NCBI GenBank assembly: GCA_001799995.1
Contig: MGUK01000084.1
Span: 99,241-163,240 of the forward strand
Direction: 5' to 3'
DNA from: Elusimicrobia bacterium GWF2_62_30
GTDB lineage: Bacteria > Elusimicrobiota > Elusimicrobia > Elusimicrobiales > UBA9959
Length of the DNA: 64,000 bases
Part shown: positions 8,624-20,335 of the stretch, piece after piece
Layout: each line of letters opens with the position of its first letter
How positions within the stretch are numbered: position 1 is the first letter of the stretch
The notes under the pieces: model-generated
What the model was told of the DNA's origin: nothing
What the model saw: only the letters and a program-made list of their open reading frames with translations
Databases searched by the model: none
Made by a program: the position numbers and the translations under genes

Positions 8624-11313
8624 TTTAGTTCTTCCAGTATGGCCGTCAGCCTCTCCATCTTCCCCTGCGTGTCGGAGGCCCGGGCCTTTATCTTTTCGAC
8701 TTCCGCCGCCGGGGCATGCCCCATGAACGACGGGTCGCGCAGGCGCTCAAGGCACTGCGCGCTGTCCCTCTGGACGCGCTCCAGCTCTTTCGCCAGCCTC
8801 GCTTTTTCCTTTTCCAGGTCCACGGCCCCGTCCATGGGGACGTAAATATTGAACTGCCCCGAGATCGCGCTTACGGAGCGGGGGGGCTTCTGTATGTCCG
8901 CGCCGAGGGCGAGGTCTTCCACTTTAGCCAGCAGCTTCACATAGCCGGCGCCCGTCCTGAGGCGCTCCAGCGCGGCGGGGTCGCTTGAAGCGGCCAGCAC
9001 CTTTATCTGTTTGCCGGGCGGGATCTCGAACTGCGCCCTGGCGGCGCGTATCTGGGTGATCACGGCCATGAGCTCCTCCATCTGCGCGGAGGCCCCGGTC
9101 CCGGCGGCGCCGGGTTCGGGCCAGGCCGCTTTGAGCAGGAACGCTTCCCCGGTTTTTAGGTAAGGTTTCAGGGTGGAATAAAGTTCTTCCGTGATATACG
9201 GGATGAACGGGTGCAGCGCTTTCAGCGCGCCGGTGAAAAGGTCCAGCATCAGGCCGAGCACCTTCTCTTTGTCCGGGCCCGCCAGGCGCGGCTTCGCCAG
9301 CTCCAGGTACCAGTCGCACAGCTCGTCCCAGACGAACGCGTAAAGCGCGTCCTGCGCTTTCGGCAGGTCGTATTCGGCCATGGCCGCCTTGGAGCGCGCG
9401 AGCGCCCCGGCGAAGCGTTCCGTTATCCAGCGGTCGGCGAGCTCGCCGGGCCGCTCCGCCGTGAGCGGGGCGGGCGTCTCCGGCAGGTACATCTGCAGGA
9501 ACCGGGCCACGTTGTAGAGCTTGTTCACGAAGTTGCGGCCGCCTATGATGGCGTCGTCGGAGAAGGGGATGTCCTTGCCGCCCAGGGTCTGCGCCATCAG
9601 CGAGAAGCGCATGGCGTCGGTGCCGTACTTCTCTATCATGGTAAGCGGGTCTATCACGTTGCCCAGCGACTTGGACATCTTCTTACCGTGCTTGTCCCGC
9701 ACGATGCCGTGCAGGTACACCTGGGAGAACGGGGGCTTGCCCATGTGCTCTATGCCGCTCATCACCATGCGGGCTACCCACAGGTAAAGTATCTCGTAGC
9801 CGGTGACCAGCACGGAGGTGGGGTAATAGTAAGCCAGCTCTTTGGTCTTTTCGGGCCAGCCGAAAACCGAGAAAGGCCACAGCGCCGAAGAGAACCAGGT
9901 GTCCAGCACGTCGGGGTCCTGCAGCAGGTCCGTGCCGCCGCAGTCCGGGCAGGCGGCGGGTTTGGCGAAGGAGATCACCGGCTTGGCGCCCTGCGCGAAA
10001 GAAACGCGGGAGAGCTCCCCTTTGTCGGAGAACTTAAGCCCGGCGCCGGAACAGCTGCGGCAGTACCAGGCCGGGATGCGGTGGCCCCACCAGATCTGGC
10101 GGGAAATGCACCAGTCCTGGATGTTGCCCAGCCACTCCGTGAAGGGCTTCTTCCACGACGGAGGATAGAATTTCACGTCGCCGTTCTCGGCGGCGGCGGC
10201 GGCCGGCGCGGCCAGGCCTTTCATCTTCACGAACCACTGCTCCGACACCAGCGGCTCGATATGCTGGTTGCAGCGGGAGCATTTGCTCACCGAGTGTTTG
10301 TAATGTTCCTCTTTCTCCAGCAGGCCCGCGGCGTTGAGGTCTTCCACTATCAGCTTGCGCGCGGCCTGCACGTTCAGCCCGGCGTACTTCTCCGGGCAGT
10401 TGGTCATTTTCCCTTCGTAGGAAATTATGCGTATGTTCTCCAGGCCATGGCGCTGGCCTATCTCGAAGTCGAGCGGGTCGTGCGCCGGGGTTACCTTTAC
10501 GGCGCCGGTCCCGAAGCCTTTTTCCACGCCCTCGTCGGCCAGCAGCGGTATCAGGCGGTCGGTCAGCGGCAGCTTGAGCTTCTTGCCGGTCTTGCCTTTG
10601 TACCTTTCGTCTTCCGGGTGCACGGCCACGGCCGTGTCGCCCAGCATGGTTTCGGGGCGCGTCGTGGCCACGGTGACCGAGCCGGAGCCGTCTTCGAAAG
10701 CGTAGCGGATGTGCCAGAGCTTGGATTTCTCGTCCTCGTGCTCCACCTCTATGTCGGAAAGGGCGGTGCCGCAGCGCGTGCACCAGTTGATCATGCGCTC
10801 GCCGCGGTAGATCAGCTTTTTATCCCAGAGCGAACGGAACTCCTCGAAGACCGAGGCCGCGCGCTTGTCGTCCATCGTGAACCGCACGTTGTCGGCGTTG
10901 AGGTCCAGCGAACAGCCGAGCTTGCGCAGCTGGCCGAGTATGGTGTTGCCGCATTCCGCGTACCAGGCCCAGGTGCGCTTTAAAAATTCTTCGCGCCCCA
11001 GGTCATGGCGGGTCTTGCCCTCGGCCTTGAGCATCTTCTCCATCACGTTCTGGGTGGCGATGCCGCCGTGGTCGGTGCCCGGCACCCAGTAGGCCTCGCG
11101 GCCCAGCATGCGCTGGTAGCGCACCAACACGTCCTGCAGGGTGTTGTTCAGGGCGTGGCCCATGTGCAGCGCGCCGGTGATATTGGGCGGGGGGATGACC
11201 ACCACGAAAGGTTTGCGGTCCGGGTTCGGAGCGGAGATGAAAAGCCTTTCAGCCTGCCAGGCTTCGGCCCACTTGGCCTCCACCGGCTTGGGATCGTATA
11301 CCTTGCTGAGCAT
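8620..11313 (-). CDS. valS: Valyl-tRNA synthetase
   Basis: Charges tRNA-Val with valine in the cytoplasm. 897 residues, the normal size for ValRS. The class I HIGH motif is 'HMGH' at residues 50-53 within 'PPPNITGALHMGHALN', and the KMSKS loop is 'GKKMSKSLGNVIDP' near residue 540. Cys pairs (CTRCG, CSRCNQ, CRSC, CPDCGG) are present in the editing/insertion region. A C-terminal coiled-coil arm (DLEKEKARLAKELERVQRDSAQ) is the tRNA-binding tail of this family. It begins 18 bp after hemW and overlaps the next small gene. Confidence 0.97.
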   Translation of the reverse strand: MLSKVYDPKPVEAKWAEAWQAERLFISAPNPDRKPFVVVIPPPNITGALHMGHALNNTLQDVLVRYQRMLGREAYWVPGTDHGGIATQNVMEKMLKAEGKTRHDLGREEFLKRTWAWYAECGNTILGQLRKLGCSLDLNADNVRFTMDDKRAASVFEEFRSLWDKKLIYRGERMINWCTRCGTALSDIEVEHEDEKSKLWHIRYAFEDGSGSVTVATTRPETMLGDTAVAVHPEDERYKGKTGKKLKLPLTDRLIPLLADEGVEKGFGTGAVKVTPAHDPLDFEIGQRHGLENIRIISYEGKMTNCPEKYAGLNVQAARKLIVEDLNAAGLLEKEEHYKHSVSKCSRCNQHIEPLVSEQWFVKMKGLAAPAAAAAENGDVKFYPPSWKKPFTEWLGNIQDWCISRQIWWGHRIPAWYCRSCSGAGLKFSDKGELSRVSFAQGAKPVISFAKPAACPDCGGTDLLQDPDVLDTWFSSALWPFSVFGWPEKTKELAYYYPTSVLVTGYEILYLWVARMVMSGIEHMGKPPFSQVYLHGIVRDKHGKKMSKSLGNVIDPLTMIEKYGTDAMRFSLMAQTLGGKDIPFSDDAIIGGRNFVNKLYNVARFLQMYLPETPAPLTAERPGELADRWITERFAGALARSKAAMAEYDLPKAQDALYAFVWDELCDWYLELAKPRLAGPDKEKVLGLMLDLFTGALKALHPFIPYITEELYSTLKPYLKTGEAFLLKAAWPEPGAAGTGASAQMEELMAVITQIRAARAQFEIPPGKQIKVLAASSDPAALERLRTGAGYVKLLAKVEDLALGADIQKPPRSVSAISGQFNIYVPMDGAVDLEKEKARLAKELERVQRDSAQCLERLRDPSFMGHAPAAEVEKIKARASDTQGKMERLTAILEELK

Positions 11314-11331
11314 GATTACCTCGATGTGGTC

Positions 11332-12423
11332 TTAAACGAATTCTCGGAAAACGGCGTTGGAAACGTAGAGGCGGTCCTCTTTGATCCTGAGCGTCCGGCC
11401 GTTCATTTCCACCAGGCCGGCGGCCAGCAGGCGCCGCGTCTCTTCCTTGAATTCTATAATTATATCGTCCTGCAGTTCAATTCCGGCGGTCTTGCGCAGG
11501 CCTAGCATCAGCTTTTCCGCCCTTATCGCGCGCCCGGACAGCGTTTCCCTGTACTGCAGGGGTATCTCGGCTCCGGAGATGGCGGCGCGCGCGTAAGCGG
11601 CCGTATCCGCGGTGTTGGCGCGGCGCTCGCCTCCCAGGTAGGAAGCCGCCGCGGCGCCGAGCCCGAGGTATTCTCCCTGGTCCCAGTAATTAAGGTTATG
11701 CGCCGACGCGCGCCCCGGCCGCGCGAAATTGGAGATCTCGTAGCGGGGCAGGCCGGCGCGCTTCAGCAGGCCCGCCGCCGCCTCGTACATGGCCGCGGCC
11801 TCTTCCGGTGCCTCTTTCACCCCGGCCGCGCCGAACGGGGTGTTCTCATGCACTTCCAGCGCGTAAAGCGATACATGCTCCGGCTTCAAATCCAGCAGCC
11901 GCTCGAGGGACAGCGTAAAGTCGGCCAGGCTCTGGCCCGGCAGCCCGCACATCAGGTCCGCGCTGATATTGGCGAAGCCGGCAGCGCGCAGGGCGCGGTA
12001 GGCTTTAAGAAAATCCGAGTTCATCGCTATCCGGCCAAGTTTTTTCAGCAGGGCGTCCTGCCACGCCTGCAGGCCCAGGCTTATCCTGTTCAGCCCGGCG
12101 CTTTTGAGCAGCGCGGCCTTGTGCGCGTCCAGGCTTTCCGGGTTGGCCTCGAACGTGCTTTCGGCCAGGCCCGCCACTGGGCCTGTCAGGGGGGCCAGCG
12201 CCGCAAAAAGCTTTTCAAGCTGCGCCGCGGAGAGGAGGCTGGGGGTGCCGCCGCCGATATAAAGTGTGCCGAAACTCCCGGCCAGCCCGGAGTAGGCCGA
12301 GGCCTCGCGGGCCAGCGCGGCCAGGTAATCGTCTATGCGGTCCTCCTGCCCCGCGGCGGAGGCAAAGTCGCAGTAGCCGCATTTTGACCGGCAGAAGGGG
12401 ATATGTACGTAGAGGCCGCGCAT
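11332..12423 (-). CDS. hemW: Radical SAM protein HemW (heme chaperone / HemN-like)
   Basis: 363 residues. The radical SAM cluster motif CxxxCxxC is 'CRSKCGYC' at residues 11-18, preceded by 'LYVHIPFC'. The 'YIGGGTPSLL' glycine-rich SAM motif and a C-terminal HemN_C-like winged domain are visible. The Cys spacing lacks the extra Cys usual in true HemN, so this is better called HemW, a heme chaperone, than coproporphyrinogen oxidase; that is family knowledge. A TATAAT box ends six bases before the ATG, suggesting a leaderless transcript. First gene of hemW-valS-8306-7652. Confidence 0.9.
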   Translation of the reverse strand: MRGLYVHIPFCRSKCGYCDFASAAGQEDRIDDYLAALAREASAYSGLAGSFGTLYIGGGTPSLLSAAQLEKLFAALAPLTGPVAGLAESTFEANPESLDAHKAALLKSAGLNRISLGLQAWQDALLKKLGRIAMNSDFLKAYRALRAAGFANISADLMCGLPGQSLADFTLSLERLLDLKPEHVSLYALEVHENTPFGAAGVKEAPEEAAAMYEAAAGLLKRAGLPRYEISNFARPGRASAHNLNYWDQGEYLGLGAAAASYLGGERRANTADTAAYARAAISGAEIPLQYRETLSGRAIRAEKLMLGLRKTAGIELQDDIIIEFKEETRRLLAAGLVEMNGRTLRIKEDRLYVSNAVFREFV

Positions 12424-12429
12424 GTAGAG

Positions 12430-12435
12430 ATTATA
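12430..12435 (-). promoter_or_regulatory. -10 box of hemW, leaderless-type spacing
   Basis: TATAAT on the minus strand, six bases upstream of the hemW ATG. Transcription would start at or next to the A of the start codon. No good -35 is seen 16-18 bp upstream and there is no Shine-Dalgarno sequence between box and ATG. Confidence 0.5.
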
Positions 12436-12462
12436 GCGGATTCGGCGGAGAGGGGTGGAATG

Positions 12463-12499
12463 GCGAAAAAAAGACGGCCCGGTTTTATGCCGGGCCGTC
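12463..12499 (-). terminator. Intrinsic terminator of the slipin gene
   Basis: A perfect 10-bp stem (GACGGCCCGG / CCGGGCCGTC, 12473-12499) with a 7-base loop, followed on the minus strand by eight Ts. It lies directly downstream of the slipin gene and separates it from hemW. Confidence 0.85.
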
Positions 12500-12519
12500 T
12501 CGTTCTCAGGCGGGACTGA

Positions 12520-13269
12520 TCACGCCTGGGGCTTGGGCTTATCGAAGAACATCTTTACCAGGTCCATGGGGACGGGGAAGATTATCGTAGAGCTCTTTTC
12601 CGCGGAGATCTCGGTCAGGGTCTGCAGGTACCTGAGCTGGATGGCGGCGGGGTTGACGGCCATGATAGCGGCGGCGTCGGAGAGCTTCTGTGAGGCCTGG
12701 AATTCGCCTTCGGCATGGATGACCTTGGCGCGGCGTTCGCGTTCCGCCTCCGCCTGCTTGGCGATGGCGCGCTGCATCTCCTGCGGCAGGTCCACGTTCT
12801 TCACTTCCACGCTGGACACCTTTATGCCCCAGGGCTCGGTATGCTGGTCCAGGATCTCCTGCAGGTTCTTGTTGATCTTGTCGCGGTTGGAGAGCAGGTC
12901 GTCCAGTTCCTGCTGGCCGAGCACGCTGCGCAGGGTGGTCTGCGCCAGCTGGCTGGTGGCGTACATGAAGTTCTCCACGTTAAGGATGGCGGACTGCGGG
13001 TTGACCACGCGGAAGTAGACCACGGCGTTGACCTTCACGGAGATGTTGTCGCGGGTGATGATGTCCTGCGGGGGCACGTCCATGACCACCACGCGGGTGC
13101 TGACGCGGAACAGCTGCTGGACGCCGGGGATGAGGATGATGAGGCCCGGGCCTTTCACGCCGGTGAAGCGGCCGAGGGTCAGCGTAACGCCCCGCTCGTA
13201 TTCGTTCAGCACTTTTATGCTGGAAAACAGTATGATGACGCCTAGGATTATTAATGGTGCGTATGCCAT
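12520..13269 (-). CDS. Slipin / stomatin-like SPFH-band 7 membrane protein
   Basis: 249 residues. One N-terminal membrane segment ([17 protein letters not shown]) is followed by '[14 protein letters not shown]', the classic start of the slipin SPFH domain, then '[23 protein letters not shown]' and '[23 protein letters not shown]'. A charged coiled-coil region with '[23 protein letters not shown]' ends the domain. The start is fixed by an AGGAGG site eight bases upstream. Slipins form membrane rings and often travel with an NfeD partner; none is adjacent here. It has its own terminator, so it is probably monocistronic. Confidence 0.93.
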   Translation of the reverse strand: MAYAPLIILGVIILFSSIKVLNEYERGVTLTLGRFTGVKGPGLIILIPGVQQLFRVSTRVVVMDVPPQDIITRDNISVKVNAVVYFRVVNPQSAILNVENFMYATSQLAQTTLRSVLGQQELDDLLSNRDKINKNLQEILDQHTEPWGIKVSSVEVKNVDLPQEMQRAIAKQAEAERERRAKVIHAEGEFQASQKLSDAAAIMAVNPAAIQLRYLQTLTEISAEKSSTIIFPVPMDLVKMFFDKPKPQA

Positions 13270-13405
13270 GGAAACCTCCTGAACCCGTGCGGTTTTTCGA
13301 ATCTAAAGTGTACCAAAGATGCCGGCTGAAAGCAAACCTCCGCCGTGGCCCCGCGGAACTCCGGCATAAGTCTTTTTAAATTTAGTATTATATGGAGAGC
13401 GGTCT

Positions 13406-15852
<2,447 letters not shown>

Positions 15853-15867
15853 GCCGGCGGCTGCACA

Positions 15868-17367
15868 ATGGATAAAACAGCCTACCTGAGCGTGTACGAC
15901 AAGACCGGGGTGGAGGATTTCGCCCGCGGCCTGTACGAACTCGGCTTCGGGATCTACGCTTCCGGCTCCACATATGAACTGCTTAAAGAGGCCGGGATCG
16001 AGGCCGAAGAGGTGCGCTATTCCCCGCCCGTGCCTTACGCCGTGCTCAAGGCGCTGTCGGGCCGCTTCCCGGCCGTTTCGGAGAACGGGGTGGAGCTGCC
16101 CCGGTTCTACGTCGTGGCGGCCAACCTTTTCCCCATAGCCAGCATCGTCGGGCAGGAAGAATTCGCCATAGAAGAGCTTTCCAGCTACCTCGATCAGTCA
16201 AATTCTTCGGTGCTCAGGGCTGCCGCCAGGGATTTTACCGGGGTCATTACCATCTCCAGCCAGGCGGACTATGGCCCCGTGCTAGGCGCGCTGAAGGAAG
16301 CCGGCGGGCTGGAGCCCGACGTAAAAAAACAGCTGGCCGCCAAGGCCTGGCAGCACCTGGCCGCTTACGACGCCACCGTGGCGCAGTACCTTTCCGAAAC
16401 GGGGAACCTGCTGGGCGACGAAGTGGTGATGAGCCTGAAGAAAGTGTCCGACCTGGATTACGGCGAGAACCGCCACCAGAAGGCGGCCTTTTACGCCCTG
16501 AGCGGGGCCCGCCCCCGCGGCCTTAACGCGGCCAGGCTGCTCTCCGGCGGGGCGCTCAACCTTAACCATTACCTTGACCTGGATACGGCGTTCGAGCTGG
16601 CGATGGAGTTCGAGGAGCAGGTCTGTGTTATTTCGAAACACGCCCGCCCGGCGGCGGTGTGCGCCGTTCCCCAGCAGGGCGAATGCCTCCGCGGCGCCCT
16701 GCGCTGCGACCCTGTGGGAGCGGTAGGCGGCACGGCGGCGTTCAACCGCCAGGTAGAGGCGGCCACGGCTGATATGCTTAGGGGTACGTTCATCGAGAGC
16801 GTGGTGGCGCCCGGCTACGCCCCGGAGGCGCTCAGGCTGCTGCGTTCGCGCGAAGGCCTGCGGGTGCTGGAACTGCCCGCCCCGGTCCTTTCGCCGCACG
16901 AAGTGGAACTCCATTCCGTCTCGGGCGGCCTGCTTATAGAGACCAAGGACAACCAGCTTTTTTCCCGGGAGACGCCGTGCGTGACGCGCCGCAAGCCTTC
17001 CGAAGAAGAGCTGCGGGCCCTCAAGCTGGCCTGGAAAACGGTAAAATACGCCAAGACCTATTCCATCGTGCTCGCCGACGCGTGCGGCACCCTCGCGGTC
17101 AGCGCCGCCGAAAGCTCCACGTACGACGCCGTGCGCGGGGCGCTGTGGAAGATGCACGACAAGCGCGCCCTGCTCCCGTCCCCGGGCCCGCTGGCGATGG
17201 CGGCCGACGCCGCGCTGCCGCTCAAGACGCTCCAGACGGCGCTGGCCGGCGGGGTCCGGGCCGTCATCCAGCCCGGCGGCTGGCAGGACGACCGCGACTG
17301 CGCCGAACTTTGCGATTCGAAGAACGCCGCCATGCTTTTTTCCGGCATACGCCATTTCAGGCACTGA
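15868..17367 (+). CDS. PurH-like protein (AICAR transformylase / IMP cyclohydrolase fold) with eroded catalytic motifs
   Basis: 499 residues, close to the usual PurH length, with recognisable PurH spine: 'LSVYDKTGVEDFARGLYELG' at the N-terminus, 'DYGENRHQKAAFY', 'ALNLNHYLDLDTAFELAMEF', 'VIQPGG' and the C-terminal 'GIRHFRH'. Motifs for binding and catalysis are largely lost: the GRVKTLHPK-HGG loop is absent and shortened, IDIGGPT is replaced by 'LDQSNSS', KHANPCG by 'KHARPAA', DPTSAFGG by 'DPVGAVGG', KSNAI by 'KTYSI', GIGAGQMSR by 'AVSAAESST', and FPFRDG by 'LPLKTL'. The KH pair survives. The frame is intact, so it is under selection for something. It may be a pseudoenzyme or regulator; a normal purH should be elsewhere. 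It starts 15 bp after ligA. Confidence 0.8.
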   Translation: MDKTAYLSVYDKTGVEDFARGLYELGFGIYASGSTYELLKEAGIEAEEVRYSPPVPYAVLKALSGRFPAVSENGVELPRFYVVAANLFPIASIVGQEEFAIEELSSYLDQSNSSVLRAAARDFTGVITISSQADYGPVLGALKEAGGLEPDVKKQLAAKAWQHLAAYDATVAQYLSETGNLLGDEVVMSLKKVSDLDYGENRHQKAAFYALSGARPRGLNAARLLSGGALNLNHYLDLDTAFELAMEFEEQVCVISKHARPAAVCAVPQQGECLRGALRCDPVGAVGGTAAFNRQVEAATADMLRGTFIESVVAPGYAPEALRLLRSREGLRVLELPAPVLSPHEVELHSVSGGLLIETKDNQLFSRETPCVTRRKPSEEELRALKLAWKTVKYAKTYSIVLADACGTLAVSAAESSTYDAVRGALWKMHDKRALLPSPGPLAMAADAALPLKTLQTALAGGVRAVIQPGGWQDDRDCAELCDSKNAAMLFSGIRHFRH

Positions 17368-17386
17368 ACGAAGGAAGGGAACAATT

Positions 17387-18583
17387 ATGGGAAACATCAT
17401 CTTTGGCGCGCTGCGGGCCGTACTCCCGGCGCTGATCCTCCTGGCCGCCTGCCGCGCGGAGGGCGTCTGCGCCCCGGTCTTTACCGAAGTCCAGGGCAAG
17501 GTCCTGTACCGCGCCTCGGCGGACCAGGAATGGGCGCAGGCAAGCCCGGGCCTGCGGGTGGCCGCGGGCGGCAGGGTAAAGACGGGCTGGTTCTCCTGGG
17601 CGGAGATCCGTTACGACGAGCGGACCATGATCGGGCTGGGGTTCGACACCGATCTCACCATCTATACCGCCAAGGCCGACGAATATTTTTCCAAACTGGC
17701 CGCCGGGACCGTGCGCGCGGTGGTCAAGACCGCCATCAAGTTCACCATAAAGACGCCCGTTTCCGTGGTGGCGGTGAAGACCAAGGGCACGCGTTTCGTG
17801 ACCGTGGCTACGGCTTTGGGCCAGACCAAGGTAAAGGTCTTCTCCGGGATAGTGACGGTCAGCGACGCCAAGACCCGCGACAAGGCCGTGAAGCCGGAAG
17901 AGACCCTCTCCATCGACGAGGAAGGCTCCGGGCCCCCGGAGCGGGCGGCGTCCGTTTCCCTGGGCGGGGGCTGGGCCATCGACCCGCCGTACGGGTTCCG
18001 GGCCCGCGGCAAGACCGGCTGGGAGATGAAGACCTTCTCGCCTACCAGCGTAAGTTTCAAAGGCATCGAAGTGTCCATGGAGCGGACCGAAACCCTTTCG
18101 CTGGAGAAGCGGCAGGTCAGGTGGGAAAAGGGACAGGATTGGCCGATGCAGTGCCCCGCGGGGCTTTCGGCCCGCGAAGTAAGGATAGGCTCCCTCGAAG
18201 GCAAGCCTTTTGTTTCCTACGCCTGCCCGTCGCAGGACCTGGGCCGGGCCGAGTGGCAGAACCGCTATTATGAGATGCCGATAGAGGACAGCGCCGGAGC
18301 GGTTTCCTCCGCGCTGCGTATGCGCTATAAGCATTCCGTCCAGGCCAAGCTGCCCTCCGCCGCCGAGCTGGGCAAACTGTACGGCAGGCAGCCCGCCGGC
18401 GGCTACGCCGGCAGGTTCCAGGCCGACGTGATGCCCCTGATAGCCGCCGCCGCTAATAAAACGAAGCTGGACGGCCCGGGGATAAAAGCGGCCACCGAGT
18501 CCGTCCTGACCCTGTACCGCGAAATATGGGCCGGCAGCAATACCGACGAGTACAGCGGCAAAGTGGTGCCGATGATACAGTAG
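17387..18583 (+). CDS. FecR-domain secreted protein
   Basis: 398 residues with a signal peptide ending near residue 29 ('LLAACRAEGVCA'). Residues about 35-175 form a FecR domain: 'EVQGKVLYRASADQEWAQA', 'GGRVKTGWFSWAEIRYDERT', 'KFTIKTPVSVVAVKTKGTRFVTVA'. The C-terminal half is unassigned and contains no membrane segment. Exported FecR-domain proteins without an anti-sigma anchor are usually periplasmic or cell-wall binding; ligand unknown. It precedes the papain-like protease gene by 45 bp, with a short hairpin (CTGCGG/CCGCAG, 18593-18611) between them. Confidence 0.8.
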   Translation: MGNIIFGALRAVLPALILLAACRAEGVCAPVFTEVQGKVLYRASADQEWAQASPGLRVAAGGRVKTGWFSWAEIRYDERTMIGLGFDTDLTIYTAKADEYFSKLAAGTVRAVVKTAIKFTIKTPVSVVAVKTKGTRFVTVATALGQTKVKVFSGIVTVSDAKTRDKAVKPEETLSIDEEGSGPPERAASVSLGGGWAIDPPYGFRARGKTGWEMKTFSPTSVSFKGIEVSMERTETLSLEKRQVRWEKGQDWPMQCPAGLSAREVRIGSLEGKPFVSYACPSQDLGRAEWQNRYYEMPIEDSAGAVSSALRMRYKHSVQAKLPSAAELGKLYGRQPAGGYAGRFQADVMPLIAAAANKTKLDGPGIKAATESVLTLYREIWAGSNTDEYSGKVVPMIQ

Positions 18584-18628
18584 GAACATAAACTGCGGGG
18601 AAATACCGCAGCTGGACGTGTCTGAACG

Positions 18629-20335
18629 ATGAAAAATATATATTCAGGGATACTGGTCCCGGTTCTGGCCACGGCGCTGTTCGCGCACGCCGCAGGCGCA
18701 GCGAACGTAAAGGCGGAACTGGCTCCGCTTAACCCGGAGTTCGTCCAGTATTTACAGGTCGTGAACTCGACCGCTGTCTTGTCCGCGCTTCCTGCCCCGA
18801 ACGCGGTACTGGGGAGCGCCGGGCGCGGGTTCGGCCGGATCCCTTCCCCGCTTCTCCCGGTCAGGGGCCGCGCTTTAACCGCGGAGGAGAACGACTCCGG
18901 GCTCACTTACGCTCCCGCCTACGACTTGCGCGACCATGGCAAGGTCACCGCGGTGAAAGATCAGGGCGCCTGCGGCGACTGCTGGGCTTTCTCGGCGATG
19001 GGTTCAATGGAATCCTACTTCATGCCCAATATTCTGGACCTGTCGGAGGCGGACCTGAACGCCAACAGCGGGTTCGACAATGGCTCCTGCAATGGCGGCA
19101 ATGACTACATGTCCGCCGCGTACCTGACGCGCTGGAGCGGGCCGCTCCCGGAGTCCAGCTCCGGGGTGATAAAGCACGCGCAGGATATTATCTTCCTGAC
19201 TCCGCGCTCCGGTCCAGCGGATAACGACCGCATTAAAAGCGCCCTGCTGGCCTATGGGGGCGTTACGGCCGCGTTCTATTACAGCGACGCCAATTACAAC
19301 GCCGCTACCCACGCCTACTATGCTTCAGTTTCCGCCGCCGGCAACCATGAGGTCGTCATAGTAGGCTGGGACGATAATTACGATAAGGCCAATTTTAACA
19401 CGGTTCCCGCCGGCAACGGCGCCTTCCTCTGCAAAAATTCCTGGGGCGCCTCCTGGGGCGACAATGGCTATTTCCATGTTTCCTATTACGATGCCGTGTT
19501 TTCCCGCTCGGATTATTCCTCGGCCTTTACCGGGGAACCGGTCGGGAATTATTCCCGGGTGTACAGCTATGACAAACTGGGCTGGGTACAAAATTACGGG
19601 TACAGCGCCGTTACCGCCTGGTATTCCAATATTTTCACCGCTGTCGCCGAAGAGGGGTTAAAGGCGGTCGGGTTTTATACCAACGATTCGGCTACCGCCT
19701 ACACGGTCTATGTTTATCGCGGGGTGAACGCCGGCCAGCCGGTCAGCGGGTCACTCGCCTATTCGGCGAGCGGGTCTTTCACCTCCCCCGGCTATCATAC
19801 GGTTTCCGTGGGCTACCTTCCCCTCAGCGCGGGCCAGCGCTTCTCCGTGGTCGTAAAGGCGGTTAATGCGAGTTATACCTTCCCGGTCCCCGTAGAGGTG
19901 AAATTGACCGGCTATTCCGGACAGGCTTCCGCTTCGGGCAACAGCTATATGAGCGGCGATGGCGCTTCCTGGAGCGCTTTGCCGGCGCTGGCCGCAACGC
20001 TCACCAACGTCCCGCTGAAAGCTTACACTTCCTCGCAGCCCCCGGAAGGCGTGGTCGCGCTGACGGACAACCTGCTAAGGCCGCTGAAGAACCCCGCCGT
20101 GAAATGCAAAATAGCCCTGTCCATCTTCTCTCCCGGCAATGTGAGCGTAAAGATCTATACACAGAACGGGGGACTGGTAAGGACGCTGTATCACGGGCCG
20201 CAGGCCATCGGATCAGCCAATTACTTATGGGACGGCAGGAACGATGGCGGCGGGCTGGTGGCCAGCGGGGTCTACCTGGTCCATATCAAGGGACCGGGCA
20301 CCGCTAAGACCGAGAAAGTGGTGGTGATAAAATGA
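18629..20335 (+). CDS. Secreted papain-family (C1A) cysteine protease with lectin-like and FlgD-type C-terminal domains
   Basis: 568 residues, signal peptide of about 25. The C1A catalytic set is intact: Cys118 in 'DQGACGDCWAFSAM', His240 in 'NHEVVIVGWDD', Asn270 in 'CKNSWGASWGDNGYF'; the Gln of the oxyanion hole is in 'VKDQGAC'. There is only a short N-terminal pro-region. Residues about 310-440 resemble the lectin-like domain found after bacterial C1A proteases. The last 75 residues are a FlgD-type Ig domain ('YLWDGRNDGGGLVASGVYLV') ending 'KTEKVVVIK', like the tail of the giant protein at 6563. Likely surface-exposed. The stop overlaps the start of the second PorV-like barrel. Confidence 0.92.
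   Translation: MKNIYSGILVPVLATALFAHAAGAANVKAELAPLNPEFVQYLQVVNSTAVLSALPAPNAVLGSAGRGFGRIPSPLLPVRGRALTAEENDSGLTYAPAYDLRDHGKVTAVKDQGACGDCWAFSAMGSMESYFMPNILDLSEADLNANSGFDNGSCNGGNDYMSAAYLTRWSGPLPESSSGVIKHAQDIIFLTPRSGPADNDRIKSALLAYGGVTAAFYYSDANYNAATHAYYASVSAAGNHEVVIVGWDDNYDKANFNTVPAGNGAFLCKNSWGASWGDNGYFHVSYYDAVFSRSDYSSAFTGEPVGNYSRVYSYDKLGWVQNYGYSAVTAWYSNIFTAVAEEGLKAVGFYTNDSATAYTVYVYRGVNAGQPVSGSLAYSASGSFTSPGYHTVSVGYLPLSAGQRFSVVVKAVNASYTFPVPVEVKLTGYSGQASASGNSYMSGDGASWSALPALAATLTNVPLKAYTSSQPPEGVVALTDNLLRPLKNPAVKCKIALSIFSPGNVSVKIYTQNGGLVRTLYHGPQAIGSANYLWDGRNDGGGLVASGVYLVHIKGPGTAKTEKVVVIK

Noticed and set aside
9211..10983. Long plus-strand open frame opposite valS
   Set aside because: Composition is that of an antisense shadow and valS is unmistakable on the minus strand.
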